64,000 nucleotides of DNA, taken from positions 28,529,899 to 28,593,898 of the forward strand of contig OW203769.1 of assembly GCA_934045905.1 (NCBI GenBank), given 5' to 3'. Every line of letters starts with the position of its first letter. Position 1 is the first letter of the stretch. The notes beneath the pieces are model-generated. The model was not told where the DNA came from and made no database searches. It saw only the letters and a program-made list of their open reading frames with translations. This DNA is from Leuctra nigra. Lineage: Eukaryota; Arthropoda; Insecta; Plecoptera; Leuctridae. This document shows, piece after piece, positions 1-12,447 of the stretch. The translations under genes were made by a program, and so were the position numbers.

Positions 1-3000
1 AGTGTTTGCTCAACGTGTCGTAGCAATTCGCATCATTCAATGCTTCATCCTCCGACTCCCGCCAACACTTCGACAGCCCAAGGACAGCGTCCAGCCAGCT
101 CCGCGCCAGAAGTTCAGCAGGAAGCTGTCAACACTTCAACCTCGGCAAACAATGAAACCGTTGCTAACAGCGACGCCCTCCCCACGCAATCTCTTGCTTG
201 TCATTTCCAGACAAGTAAACCTACTCATCAGACGGTGTTGCTAGGCACCGTTACCGCCTTGATTAGCGATTGTCAAGGTCGCTACCACCCTCTTCGAGCC
301 GTCATAGACTGTGGTTCACAGGTTTCCGCAGCTTCTCGCTCTTTAGTTCAAAAGTTAGGGCTGAAAATCACTCCCAGTCATTCTCAGCTAGTTGGAATTG
401 GAAACGCTTCTGCTCAGGTTTACGGCGTTGTTCAGTGCAGTCTCGCCTCGCGTCATAATCCTGATACCCCCCTCAGTGTTCAGGCTCTCGTCCTGTCCAC
501 CATCTCGAATCCACTTCCATCTTCGCCAGTTTCTCTCGACGTTTACGAACGTTATCGTGGCCTCTCTCTGGCCGACTCTCGCTTCGATGTACCGGATCAG
601 ATTGACTTTCTGATCGGCGCAGACCTGTACCCAGACATCTTAAAGACGTCGGGCGACATGGTCATTCGAGGAAACCCCTCTGCTCTGAATACCATATTTG
701 AATGGGTTATATTGGGACCTGTACAGTCAGATCAAGCCTCGACCCAGTCCCCACTCTCGTTGTTGGCGTGTTCGACGACGCCGTTGGACCGCACCCTCCG
801 TCTCTTCTGGGAATCAGAAGAGGTTCATCGCCCTCCACAACTGGATCCTGACGATCAATTGTGTGAGGAACACTTCGTGAAGACGCACCAGCGCGACTCG
901 TCTGGTCGCTATTCAGTGGCTCTTCCGTTCAAGCCGTCGTCAGCTCCTCTCGGCGCCAACCATAACGCCGTCCTCCGGAATTACCTCAGCCTGGAACGAC
1001 GCCTGAAGCGGGAACCCGACCATGATGCAGCTTACCAAGCCTTCATGCAAGATTACTCCGAGTCTCGTCACATGACGACTGCACCACGATCTTCGAGTTA
1101 CATTATCCCTCATCACTGCGTCTACAAGTGGTCCAGTTCCAGCACGAAACTCCGAGTCGTGTTCAACGCCTCTTCTCCTGACGACAAAGGTGTTTCACTC
1201 AATTCTCAGCTTTTGAGTGGTCCGAAGCTTCAAGCCGAGCTTCCTGACATTCTCACATCATTTCGGACTCACGCTATCGCCTTCTGTGCAGATATTAAGC
1301 AGATGTATCGGCAGATTTTGGTCCATCCTCAAGACCGCCGTTTTCAACACATCTTGTGGCGATCTTCTCCGACCTCCCCGGTAATCGTTACCGTTACCTA
1401 CGGACTCTCACCCTCCGCGTTTTCCTCTCGCCTCGCGTGCGTTGAGAGACCACACCTACATCGACGACGTCGTCACCGGTGCCCGTGACCTTCCTGAAGC
1501 TCAAGATCTTCAAGCGCAACTTCAAGGTCTTCTCGCTAGAGGAGGTTTTGAACTCCGGAAGTGGTCCTCCAATCTTCCAGACGCCTTGAATACTCTACCT
1601 GCTGACCATCTGGAATCGCCTCTTGTTTTCGCCAACGAAGACCAGGGAATCAAAATTCTCGGACTTCTATGGGATCCTCGTACTGACACCTTTTCATTTC
1701 ACACTCGCCCATTCGAAGGTATTGTGACAAAGCGCACTGTGCTCTCCTACATTGCCCGGATATTTGATCCGCTTGGATTTGTCACTCCTTTCGTCTGCTG
1801 GATAAAAATCTTCTTGCAGCAGTTGTGGCTTGTTCCCACACAATGGGATGATCCTCTCTCCGATCAGCTGACGCAAAGCTGGTCTACAGCAGTATCCGAA
1901 GTGTCAGCACTCTCTAGTTTTCGCGTCCCGCGTGTCCTGCCGGACCGTCGCGGCGTCTGTCGACAAGTTGGTTTTTGCGACGCTTCTGAACGAGGTTATG
2001 CTGCCGTGCTCTACCTGCATACCTCGACTCCCGTCTCATCTTCTGTCTCTTTACTGCGCGCTCGCAGTAAAGTAGCTCCCGTCAAACCTCTGACTATTCC
2101 CAAACCTGAGTTGTCAGCAGCCGTGCTACTCGCTCGTCTACTCAAGGACATTTCTCCGTCGCTCAGCGCCCTCGCCGTGGACTCCGTTGTGCTCTACACG
2201 GATTCTACCATCGTCTTGGCTTGGCTCGCCACGTCTCCACATCGCCTCAAGACTTTTGTCGCCAACCGTGTTGTGGAGATCTTGGAGTCCTCCGCTCCGA
2301 CCGACTGGAGGCATGTTGCTTCAACCGACAACCCGGCAGACTGCGCTTCTCGTGGCATCTTACCGTCCCAGCTGTTTGATCACCCTCTATGGTTGAGTGG
2401 ACCTAGTTTCCTGCACTCGTCGCCAGTTACGTGGCCGCGATCGTCGCCTCCCCTCGAACCTCCAGAGGAGATGCCTGAGATGAAGACGACGACGACCATC
2501 TTAGTTACCAGCGTCCCCGTCGAGCTTCTTCACGTCAAACTGCAACAGTTTTCCTCGCTTCTCCGAGCTCAACGAGTATTCGGCCACGTCGTACGCTTTA
2601 CTCGCATCCTGCTGACCAAGCGGTCTCGGTCTCCCCTCCTCACTGGACCTCTGCTCCCCTCCGAGCTCCAAGATGCTCTCGATCTTCTCGTCAAGATCAC
2701 GCAACATCATTATTTCGCTGTTGAAATTCATCAACTTGAACGACAGCAACCAGTCAATTCTCGTTTATCTTCGCTTCGGCCCTTCATTGACTCCTCGGGA
2801 CTTCTCAAGGTGGGCGGTCGCCTCCGTCATTCCTCTCTTCCGAAGAATGCTCGTCACCCTCTACTGCTCCCTAAAGAAGCACACTTATCGAGACTCATCT
2901 GTGATGAGTATCATAAGCGCTCTCTTCACGCCGGTCCTCGCACCGTACAAGCCCTAATCCAGCAAACCTTCTGGATTATGTCTCTCCGCGGCTTACTTCG

Positions 3001-4014
3001 TCAACGGATACATCGCTGCCTCACGTGCTTCAAGTTTCGCGCTCACACGCCCCAACCCGTTATGGCTGATCTGCCATCAGCTCGGGTGCAAGCCTCCAGA
3101 GCCTTTCTTCATGTGGGCACCGACTACGCCGGCCCGTTCCGCGTGAAGACTTCGTCCCGACGAAACGCCCCAGTCACCAAGGGTTATCTGTGCGTGTTCG
3201 TGTGCATGGCCACCAAGGCCATACATCTTGAATTTGCTTCCGATCTGTCTACCGACTCTTTCCTCGCTTGTCTTGACCGGCTGATTTCTAGAAGAGGCCT
3301 CCCGTCAGACATATATTCGGACAATGGACGGAACTTTGTTGGTGCTGCACGCCAGTTACGCGAAGTTACCGAGTTCCTCGTTCAATCGACCCCGCAGATC
3401 GCAGATTCGCTTTCTGCTCGCTCAATCCATTGGCATTTCTCCCCTCCCTACGCCCCTATAGCTTCGGCGGCTTGTGGGAAGCAGGGGTGAAATCTGCTAA
3501 AGGACTTCTTCACCGCCTTATCGGTGATACTCCACACACTCATGAGGAGTATGCTACCTTGTTCTGCCGGATTGAGGCAGTGCTAAATAGTCGACCTCTT
3601 TGTGCCTTGACTCCCGATCCTGAAGAAAGTTGCTCCTACTTGACCCCCGGGCATCTTCTTATCGGTACAGCTCTTTTGTCGCCTCCTAAGCCTCTTGAGC
3701 TTGACATCACCCCTCGCTTATCACGCTGGCAGCATGTACGACAGGTACATCAAGCCTTCTGGAACCGCTGGCACTCCGAGTATCTACACACGCAGATGCA
3801 ACGTGGGAAGTGGCGGCGCGACTGTCAGAATCTACAAGTCGGCGACGTTGTCTTCTACCGCGAGACTTCCAACAACCCTCTGGCGTGGCCAGTCGGCCGT
3901 GTCATCGAAACCATGCCCGGTCGTGATGGAATTGTGCGCGTCGTTTCAATTCAAACTTCGCACGGCACATTCGTTCGCCCAGTTAGCAAACTGGTGTTAC
4001 TGCCCCCTGCTTAA
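1..4014 (+). pseudogene. BEL/Pao retrotransposon pol (5' part off-window, frameshifted)
   Basis: Retroelement polyprotein with BEL/Pao order. The frame is open from base 1 and begins with a CxxC...HH knuckle-like stretch. An aspartic protease with a D-C-G-S-Q centre lies near nt 305-325. The reverse transcriptase runs about nt 1000-1770, with its YIDD catalytic box near 1459-1470. RNase H (G-F-C-D-A-S) is near 1972, the integrase zinc domain (H..H..C..C) near 2880-3040, and the integrase D, D, E residues near 3120, 3320 and 3478, followed by a conserved C-terminal domain to 4014. Two frame breaks are visible. Near 1425-1440 the RT changes frame and about 25-30 residues normally found before YIDD are missing. 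Near 3455-3465 a 1-nt shift falls just before the W-E-A-G integrase motif. The copy is therefore inactive. The BEL/Pao assignment rests on motif style and domain order. Confidence 0.9.
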
Positions 4015-4209
4015 GTCAGTTCGGGGTTTTCGTATCGTTTTCGTTTTCTTTGGAAAAATCTTCATTTTTGGTGAGCGGTGTTGTTCGCGCCGTTTTTCGT
4101 TCTCTCATGTTTTTCGTTTATCATGTTGGCAAGCCGCCAAGCAACTACCTTTATCAGTTTGACCTTCCCCTCTTTCACTTTGTCTAGAACCACCCTCTAG
4201 GACGGTCAG

Positions 4210-4656
4210 TGTTGTGCCAGTTTCTGCCATGCAGACAGTTCGATTTCAGTTAGTTTAATTCGTGTGCAGTAGCTTAGTCATACAGCCAAGTTGGCTAATG
4301 GCTTTCTATCTCTCTACTTGTATCATTTCAATATCATAATCCTCCCCCTCTCCACGTACTGCAGTACCATCCTTCCTTACATCAAGACCACGTGTTCTAC
4401 GCATGCCGCAACCAACATCGAGCTGCATTCGAGAACGAAGTAAGTGTTGCTGCTTTCTTACCCCCCTTCATACAGTCCGCTATTAACCCTTTTTCCTCTT
4501 TGCGTCTTGGCGCAATCACTGTTTCATTAAAAAAATCGCACAGACCGCAATTTTCACTCAACAGACTTGCAAGTGGGCTCGTTGTCTTCGTTATGAAAAT
4601 GCGAAGAGAACGTCGACGCTCTTTTTGTTAATAACTTGATATCTTACCTGGCCACA
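4210..4656 (+). repeat. Candidate 3' LTR of the BEL/Pao element
   Basis: The segment begins TGTTGTGCCAG about 200 bp after the pol stop and ends CTGGCCACA, a short inverted terminal match typical of LTR ends. The 5' LTR would lie outside the window, so the boundaries cannot be confirmed by comparison. Treat the end coordinate as tentative. Confidence 0.4.
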
Positions 4657-5317
4657 GACACCAATAAATAGGCGGAATTTCCGGTACATACCGACTTTAT
4701 TTTAGAAGAATTGCAATTAAAATACCGAAAAAGGACGTCGACATTTCATAGGTATATGTATTATGATTATACATGCCAAGTTTCAGGTCGCTATGTTCAA
4801 CGGTTATTTAGTTCCGATTTTTTCTGTGAATCGTCTTTGACCAGTTTGGATCGTCCCGGATATTTTTTGACTTTCCAAATTGGGTTGATTTCGCTAAATA
4901 TCGATCTCAGATGACATCTTCTTACAATATTTGCCCTGAAATTAAAATCTCATATCCCCCTAGAATCCCCTTAATGTGCATACTTTAGACGCCGAAGCCC
5001 TTCAGTCCATTTGATTGTAGAAAGTGTCCATTATTACATTATCTAGTCGGGCGATAGCTCGACGCTGCCAAGCACCGTCTTTTACGAGGTCTACTTTTTA
5101 TAAACGGCGAGCTTACTTCCACAGACTTATACAGCAACGGCTTAAGTGGTGATTTCGGGGTATCGGCTCGCATAGACGCAGTTTGAAATGGAAGTTAAAA
5201 ACCATGGTTATCGGGTATATTTAGCCACCTGACAACACCTACCAAATTTCAAAGGGCTGGGATCATCCCTTCAGGGTGAAAATTGGGCCTGAATCATGTT
5301 AAAATAACAATTTCAGC

Positions 5318-5345
5318 TAGTTAGTTAGTTAGTTAGTTAGTTAGG
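5318..5345. repeat. (TTAG)n microsatellite
   Basis: Seven tandem TTAG units. It resembles but is not the insect telomere unit TTAGG, so a telomeric origin is not supported. Confidence 0.85.
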
Positions 5346-5689
5346 AGTTAGTTACTGCCCACGTCTCTACGATTGCTCTCGTCTACAGGTCGCATCTTTC
5401 AGTCTAGAGAGTTGAAATTTGGCAGAATCATAGACATTAACTCCTCATGCTCTCTTTTGCAAAAATCGATGAAAAATTTTAACCGGAAGTGAAGTTATTA
5501 CAATTTTAAATTTTAAATTTTATAAAAGTCAAACGGGTCCATCTAGAGTTATGAAAATTGGCAACATTAAAGACAATACATTGCTAGACACTCCACTTCA
5601 AGAAAAACCAAACATTTCTCACCGGAAGTAGTGAAATAATCAATATTTATGTTCCGCTCTTCCTCTTTGAGGTAGAACACAGCTGCTGC

Positions 5690-5795
5690 AGACATTGTTC
5701 GTCTCACTAGCGCATTCACTGTAGGCAAGTGCTAGCTACGATTGTATTCCTGGTGGTCGTGAGTTCGATTCCACGAAGGGCTAATTTTTTAATTT
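5690..5795 (+). repeat. Possible tRNA-derived SINE remnant
   Basis: GTGAGTTCGATTCC near 5759-5773 fits a Pol III B box. It is preceded by a poorly preserved A-box-like segment and followed by T-runs. No clean cloverleaf can be drawn, so this is a weak call. Confidence 0.35.
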
Positions 5796-7654
5796 TTTTT
5801 ATTTACTTCCTTCATTTTGGCGTTCAAGGTTAAGTGTTCAAAATGATAATCCGATATGCATTCAACGCTTACTTTAGGTACACTTTTAATATTTTACTTA
5901 TATGGATTATAATAATTTTTTGACAATACACGTTAAAAGTTGCAATAATAAAACAATTCGTGGTCAAAACAGAATTTTGGGGGCTCGCAGTTACTAAACT
6001 AGAAAAAGGCTCAATTAGGCGTTCAAAACTTTTAAATTGTCAAATTGAAATATCAAATACCAAACTTACTTATTCAAATTTGCAATTAAAAGATACCTCC
6101 TGAACAATAGTTTTTATTCGATTGACGAATTCGCCGAAAAAGGTTTCACCTAAAATATGTCTCCTTATCAGTTGTAGCTTTGAATAAACCAAGTGTAATC
6201 ACATGTATCATTATTGTATAATATTCTGTAATTTATTTTCAACTGTAAATGTTTCTGTAATATATTTTATTTTAACCCTATGGCGACTGCCATCAACTCT
6301 GTCATATTCAGTATTCTATTGAATATTAAATACCAAATCTAAGTTTGAATGTATATTATAATTCATTAGAATTAAATTATAACTGAAATAAGAGTGTCAT
6401 ATATAGAGAATATATTACATGAATGTACCAATTTCCTCGGAAGAGGGTCAAAGGTTACAAATAAACAAATACAAACAAATACAAACTATAGCGTTAGTTA
6501 CAATTAGCCCTCATGTGACGCAACAAAATTCAATACTTCGGACAAGCGATGCTAAAAAATTAAAAATATCCAATCAAGAAAGAAATTTGTGTCCGAATTT
6601 CCACTGCACACTTGAGTTTTCAATCTATTTATAGATTCGTAACAAACGCTATTGGAAGAATACCGAAACCGTTTGATTGACAAAATGTTATTGTAGGCAT
6701 TTTACAGACGAAATGTTACCTTATAGCCGGTACAAATGAAACGATCGATAGTTTTTAATTTTGGCAGAATAAAGATAACATATTGCTTTACACAACACTT
6801 GAAAACAAATCGAAACAATTGTATCGTAACAGAAGTTGTTGATAAAAACTAAATTGTTAGATTTTCAACGCTACAAATAAAACGGTTCGATCGAGAGTTT
6901 TGATATGACCATCCAAATACCTAGGTACTCGTCTTCTGACAAATAGTAGACTCTTCGACCGACCGACTGATGATGACCTTGTTGCCTTGATTTGATCTGA
7001 CATTGCGTTGTATGTACTCGGCGGCAATAAATCAGACGGCTTTCGTCTTTGCTATTGAAAGGTTCTCACTTCTCTGTTTACGAAACACAGCATTTTGCAT
7101 TCCAAAACCATCCGGATTTTATTTAAATTTGTTGTAAGCATCTGGAAGCTTTTACGCTTTTGTGACACATAAAAGTGAACTAGGAAGAATTTAAAAATTT
7201 TCGTTATTCACATGACTCAAAGAAGTGAACTTTTAACAATTTAAAAGTTGAGATAACTCAAATTCAACCAAAAAAGATTGACCCTTTCGTTATACTAACT
7301 TTGGAACTATTGGAAGAAAAACAGAAAACTTTAGACAAGAAGTGACGTTGTTGGCGTTAACAATGTAATGATAGGTAACACTTAATGATCAATGAAAGCT
7401 GCTATAAACTTTTACCCCATATGACATGCTGTACAAAAACAAAAACTTGTGAAAAAACTGCCAAGCACCTTCCCACTTAAAACAATTGAGATCTAACAGA
7501 AGGGCCAAGCAACAATATATTGTTTAAACATTTTCGCACTTAAAATTCGTGAAATCATTTCGCCCAGTTACTGCCGCCAAGCACAACACTATAAACCTAA
7601 CGTTGTGTCCAAATTTGAAGAATAAAATCTAAGTGCACCATCATTGTTAACTTT

Positions 7655-7950
7655 AAAAAAATTATAAAAATTAAAAACGACTGAAAAAAATAAATTTAAA
7701 ATCGAAATTAAAAAAATCAAAATAAAGCTTGGCGCATTGAATTTGCACCGACCGTAGATTATTCTATCTTCTTCCTAATTTCTGTCTTTCTTCGGCTCCT
7801 TTATCGTCATATTCTTTCTTTCGTCGTCTCCTTTGTCGTCATCTTATTCTTATGTTGCCTTCTTCTTGACACAATGCGCACAGCTTTATTTTTTATTTTT
7901 TTAATTTCGATTTTAAATTTATTTTTTAAGTCGTTTTTAATTTTATAGTG
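7655..7950. repeat. AT-rich foldback (inverted-repeat) element
   Basis: The arms at about 7660-7740 and 7870-7948 are imperfect reverse complements. Both contain the inverted word AAATTTAAAATCGAAATTAA. The central spacer is about 130 bp and rich in TCTTC. It is probably a MITE; no clear target duplication was seen. Confidence 0.6.
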
Positions 7951-8439
7951 GCAATATATAGTGCATAAAATGTGAAATTTTCAGCTAGTTATCATGTGTA
8001 GTTTTAAATAAACAGCGACCCAAACAATGCACGTTTTCTGGACGCGCCCTATTTGAGCTCCGTATAATCGATTTTTCGACAACCAAATTCGAACAACTGT
8101 ATCTTTTTTGTCAGAAAAGTAATTATTTTGAAACTTTCACACATTAAACCTTAGTATGTTGTTTATATTATGTGAATATTTCAGCCAGATGTATGCAGTA
8201 GTTTCGTCACAACGATGTCTCGCCCATTGTGCGTTTTTTCAGAGCCGGTATTATAAATTTCTTGGTATAGTAGATAAGTAATTACAATAGCCGATGGATT
8301 CAATGACAGGAAAGTAGACTCGTATGTATCAATATGTCACTGTTCCGAGGGTAATATTAGTAGAGTACCTTATTAAAATTTGTATCTGAGGGAAATTATG
8401 AAACGTGCCAAAACAAGAAGGTTGCCAATAAGATCTAAC

Positions 8440-9150
8440 CCAGTCATCCACAGATGCAAGTTGAGAGGGTTGTACAATGAGCCAACTTGCTCAAACCGTA
8501 CTTACTACTATCTAATGGAACCTAGTATGGAGGCTATAGTATCATTGTTGAAGGCTTCACTCTCAGTGAGGAAATATACGGAGTCCGCTATGCGCCGATG
8601 ATCGTTGATGGTGACAGCATAGCGTTTATAAGAGGATCTTGGAGGCGAGACCTTACACGGTCTTTACACTAATAGACATGCCAGAGGCACTCTTCAGGGA
8701 GGTGTGTCAAGTGTTTTTGATGGACTTAAGACTTAAGAGAACCGAAGAAGAGAGACGGCAGCTGTAGAGCAGAGTCGAAGCGCCAATGGCCAAAGGACGG
8801 AAGAGCGACGACGGCTCCTGACAGCATCTAACTGTGGTGGTATTTGCAGCATGCGACCACAACAGGTTGTTGTTGACTGTCAAAAGGATGTTGAGAGCTG
8901 CATACAGAGGCGATAGAGTGGGGAAAACGTCACGAAGATGACGCTATTGCCGAGTTGACCAGCACTACAGGAGTCACTGTAGAGAAGTGTGGATTGTTTG
9001 TGGATCCCCGAATAACATAAATTTGGGCGCTAGGAAAATGACACCGGACGACGCCATACGTGCCTGTAAGATAAGATCCCAGAAAATAACACTCCGTGTA
9101 AAAAAGGCAGCCAAGTCTCTTTACTTTAAAAAAAATCAACACCGAAAAGG
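8440..9150 (+). pseudogene. Decayed Mutator-like (MULE) transposase fragment
   Basis: Short pieces in changing plus-strand frames carry motifs of the Mutator-like transposase family common in arthropods. SMEA is near 8530. After a frame change comes I-I-V-E-G-F, then Y-G-V-R-Y-A-P-M-I-V-D-G-D-S near 8580-8618, and after another shift Y-K-R-I-L-E-A-R-P-Y-T near 8630-8665. Further on, a segment with R-I-R/K-I-R-S-Q-K-type residues near 9050-9110 resembles the C-terminal end of the same family. Several frameshifts and stops make it non-functional. Recognition is by remembered family motifs, not a search, and no terminal inverted repeats were located. Confidence 0.5.
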
Positions 9151-9891
9151 AGTGATATCAAAAAAGGAGCCAAGTCAATGATATTTCCAAATATTTAATC
9201 GTATTTTTGAAATAAAAGAATAAACACCGAGAAATACTTTACAAAAGGACTTGGCGCATCGTTTTTTTAAAGACATTTTTCTATTCATAAGCATATGCCA
9301 TTTATATACAATCGTAGGGAAACATCTTAGGGAAACATCTTTCAATTACATATTATACATACCTACTGTAAAATATTTTCTATTTGAATATATACGCGAT
9401 TAAACTTGTTGCCTATGTTTTCTATAAATACACAATAGTTATAATATTGTTTCGTGGTCAACATAATTAAGTCTCATGCGTTATACCTTCGCATCATGAA
9501 ATACATTTCAATTAATCCACATTTTATAACAATACATTTGACAAAGTACACAGTGACGTCACATTGAATTTATATTAAAAAAATTATCTTAATACACTTG
9601 ACACTTCAAAAATATATACCTAATAGTGTTCCATAGATAGTTAGTAATTATTTGACAATGTTTCATGATTTCCTTCAGTCAAGATCAAATTATGAAAAGA
9701 TACCCTTCTAATATCACCATATTAACAGTACTGCAAGAACATGTATGAGCCCACTTCCAATTGTTATTTAATTCTTCCACCCTTATATTACTTATCTATT
9801 AAAGCATGAAATCTTTCTTACAAATCTTTCTCCCAACCCTGTGCCAAGGGTTGGGAGGTCGCACCCTCGCTTCTATTGTGAAAGAAAATGA

Positions 9892-10053
9892 CAGCACTGT
9901 GAGAATATTTACGAGGAATTGGCAGATTGGGTTGGATTCGTACAAACAGCTATCGCTAAAAAGATGTATTTTGAAGAAAATGGGACGGATGTACAATTAA
10001 TTGCACTATATAGCCGAAATAGAGCGAGATTTGGTAAACAATCGTACATCGTA
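9892..10053 (+). pseudogene. Unrecognised open segment, possibly part of a decayed gene
   Basis: A 54-codon stretch bounded by TGA codons, of protein-like composition (E-E-L-A-D-W-V-G-F-V near 9916-9945, R-N-R-A-R-F-G-K near 10012-10040). It lies in the same frame as the longer unidentified ORF beginning at 10267, with several stops between them. It could be an upstream part of the same decayed gene or chance. No family was recognised. Confidence 0.25.
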
Positions 10054-10266
10054 TGATATAAGAATTCTTAGAGAGCTGGAACCTAATATTTAACTATGGC
10101 CTGTACTGATAACTAAAAATGTTCAAAGGGTTGGGATAACTTGTATCGTGTACATGTTGGAAACCTGTTGAAACTGGTACCTGCAAGTGACTGTGTCTCC
10201 CTCATCTACACCTTTTTCTAAAGAGCTGTAAAGAGGCAGTTTGATTCCAATATCCAAACAAGCAAC

Positions 10267-11073
10267 ATGTTTAAGCTGAGTGCTGAAGTAGGTTTCGGTG
10301 CATCACATAAGCGGAGTGCTGTTGAAGAAATTCAAAGTGTGAAGAACGTGAAACAAGAAGAAATTGCTACGGTAATGAATAGCCTATTTACTCTTAATAA
10401 AACACAAAGTGTTATCGTGGGATCAGACCCTCTGAAGAATTACATGCCCATTTTTGTTACTCTGTCATCAAGACATGAGAGTAAGATATACTTTTCTTCA
10501 CAAGAATGGATCAAGTTTTACAGTGAACTAGCAGTTGTGGATGCCAATGTTTTCGAACCCAGTCGCCGCCATAATATGGAAGTATTAAAGTTTCCGAAAC
10601 GTCGCGAACGGCCCTTATCGGGGCCACCAGCACTTTCATCGGAACAAGACGTCACCACTGCCTTGCTACCTTTTAAAGAAAGTTCTGTTGTGCTAACTAT
10701 TGGCCCTAATTTATTATTTACAACCGAGCTAAGTAACGGTGAATATGTAGTAGGCATCAAGCCAATTAACCGTGGAAATAGTATATTTCTCGAGCAATCA
10801 ACAATTGAACATCTTTTACATATCAAACCCCGTATCATAACAAGTATCGAATTTCAGAATATGATTATGTATGACTATTTTGGGTTTGGCATTGGTTCAT
10901 AATATGTTTCTAAGAATCTACTCCCAGACATTGAAGCGACTGCAAGCAAGTGAATCGAAGCATTTGAAGATCAGAACAATTATTTTAGTGTTCGTGAAGT
11001 GATTATGAAGTTGGATATAGACAATATTTTAGAGTACCAAAGTGGTTGGTGGGATGCTGATTCTAATAATTGA
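10267..11073 (+). pseudogene. Unidentified protein ORF interrupted by two in-frame stops
   Basis: ATG at 10267 opens 211 codons to TAA at 10900-10902. The same frame continues as sense for 16 codons to TGA at 10951-10953, then for 39 more to TGA at 11071-11073. The tail is protein-like (ending near W-W-D-A-D-S-N-N). Frame continuity across both stops suggests one original product of about 267 residues that has decayed. The first 211 residues show no signal peptide, membrane span or catalytic motif I recognise; a basic patch (K-R-R-E-R) lies near residue 115. There is no intron signal nearby and the flanks are transposon-rich, so a mobile-element or endogenised origin is possible but unproven. 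Readthrough of the stops is the less likely alternative. Confidence 0.45.
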
Positions 11074-11267
11074 TTATGTATGACTATGTATTTTCATGAA
11101 TGTACTGTGTACTTTTTCATTCAATATACTGGTTAATGGGAAATCTGTTTTGTTATTGAGTAAACCCCGCCTCTTCCATTAATAACAACAAATCGTTTTA
11201 TTTTAATTGAAAAGGGATAATCGCATGAAAAATAATAAAAAAGGAGATCCCTCGGGCTTCGCGAAAT

Positions 11268-11274
11268 AAAAAAA
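11268..11274 (-). terminator. Pol III T-run after the tRNA-Lys gene
   Basis: Seven consecutive T on the minus strand, six bases past the tRNA 3' end, a standard Pol III termination signal. Confidence 0.6.
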
Positions 11275-11280
11275 GAGATT

Positions 11281-11353
11281 CGCCCTAGCAGGGGATCGAA
11301 CCCTGGACCATTAAGTTAAAAGCCTAATGCTCTACCGACTGAGCTACCCGGGC
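11281..11353 (-). tRNA. tRNA-Lys(UUU)-like gene
   Basis: A 73-nt cloverleaf reads on the minus strand. The 5' acceptor strand is GCCCGGG, the D-arm is TAGCTCAGTCGGTAGAGC and the anticodon loop is CTTTTAA, giving UUU. The T-arm is CAGGG/CCCTG with loop TTCGATC, with G as discriminator. A and B boxes are canonical. The acceptor 3' strand CTAGGGC has a G-A mismatch and a wobble against the 5' strand, whereas standard insect tRNA-Lys pairs fully. It may be slightly degraded or tRNA-derived. CCA is not encoded, as expected for a nuclear gene. Confidence 0.75.
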
Positions 11354-11635
11354 ATAATGTCACTTACTGTCAGTTAAAGATTATAGTCTAAAGAAAACCA
11401 ATGAAGCGCACTATATACGTACTCAGGTGTACGCATTAACAATAGAGCTTAACCCTTGTTCCTATTGATGGTCACTCAATGTCAAGTGATGTTGTTGTTG
11501 GATACAAAAGGACCACACCCTTGCACTACCTGGTCACGATGACGTAGTACTACACCTGCGTTTTCAAGTTAAGACTAGTGAGTTACTGATTCCAAGATGA
11601 CACAGCAATGCGCGTGCCTCTGAAGACCACGATTA

Positions 11636-11965
11636 ATATGCGCTTTTTGATTGATTAGATGCACTTTTTGATTGTTTAGATTGATTGAATTTAATATGCG
11701 GTTTTTTGATTGATTAGATTGATTATGCGCTTTTTGATTGATTGAATGCACTTTTTAATTGATTAGATTGATTGAATTTAATATGCGCTTTTTTGATTGA
11801 TTAGATTGATTATGCGCTTTTTGATTGGATGCGCTTTTTGATTGATTGAATGCACTTTTTAATTGATTGAATATAATATGCACTTGATTAAATGGATTGA
11901 TTATGCACTTTTTAATTGATTGGATTTAATATGCGCTTTTTGATTAATTAGATTGATTATGCAAT
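11636..11965. repeat. Degenerate minisatellite (TTGATTGATTAGATTGATT-type)
   Basis: About ten imperfect units mix TGATTGATTAGATTGATT, ATGCGCTTTTTGATTGA and TGCACTTTTTAATTGATT. A second short repeat, TGATTGACAGGACAATAG-like, follows at about 12030-12090. Confidence 0.8.
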
Positions 11966-12113
11966 ATTGTTTAATTGACCGGAAGTAATGATGATTGACA
12001 GGTGTAATTGACCGTGTGATTATGAGTGACAGGACAATAGGCGGTACCCTTTGACTAATTGACCGTGAGATGATTGACAGGACAATAGAGGCGGCATCGT
12101 TTGTCGGCATCCT

Positions 12114-12422
12114 TTGTTGTCCCAGGGTATCCCCCCCTCTACTGAGGAAATTAGAGAAAGGATGGAGAAGAAGGACACGGTGGTACAAGAGATTGAAGAA
12201 CGAAGGTTAAAGTGGTACGGGCATATGAGAAGGATGGACGCGAACAGGTGGCCACAGAGGATGTGGGAGTGGGTGCCACCTGGTCGGCGGTTTAGAGGGC
12301 GTCCGGCCAAGGAATGGCACTCCGAGGTTAAGGAGGCTATGGAAAGTCATCAACTGAAAGATGACGAATGGGAGGACAAGGATTTCTTGCGTCTAGGATG
12401 CGAGACACGGCCACGGCTGTAA
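12114..12422 (+). pseudogene. 3' end of a LINE reverse transcriptase ORF
   Basis: The open frame carries the C-terminal signature of LINE ORF2 proteins: R-R-L-K-W-Y-G-H-M-R-R-M near 12207-12242, then R-F-R-G-R-P-A-K near 12291-12314, ending at a stop at 12420-12422. Only the last roughly 100 residues remain, so this is a 5'-truncated insertion. It is followed at once by an AT microsatellite, a common LINE tail. It differs from the LINE family seen at 53.5-55.5 kb. Confidence 0.8.
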
Positions 12423-12447
12423 ATCACTCGCAATATATATATATATA

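Larger units (their letters stand above)
4657..8439. other. AT-rich non-coding stretch with minor repeats
   Basis: No convincing gene was seen; the short ORFs here lack recognisable domains. It contains a TTAG microsatellite, a tRNA-type promoter-like segment near 5.7 kb and a foldback near 7.7-7.95 kb, listed separately. Confidence 0.6.

Noticed and set aside
5318..5345. TTAG repeat as telomeric DNA
   Set aside because: The insect telomere unit is TTAGG; here the unit is four bases and the array is very short.
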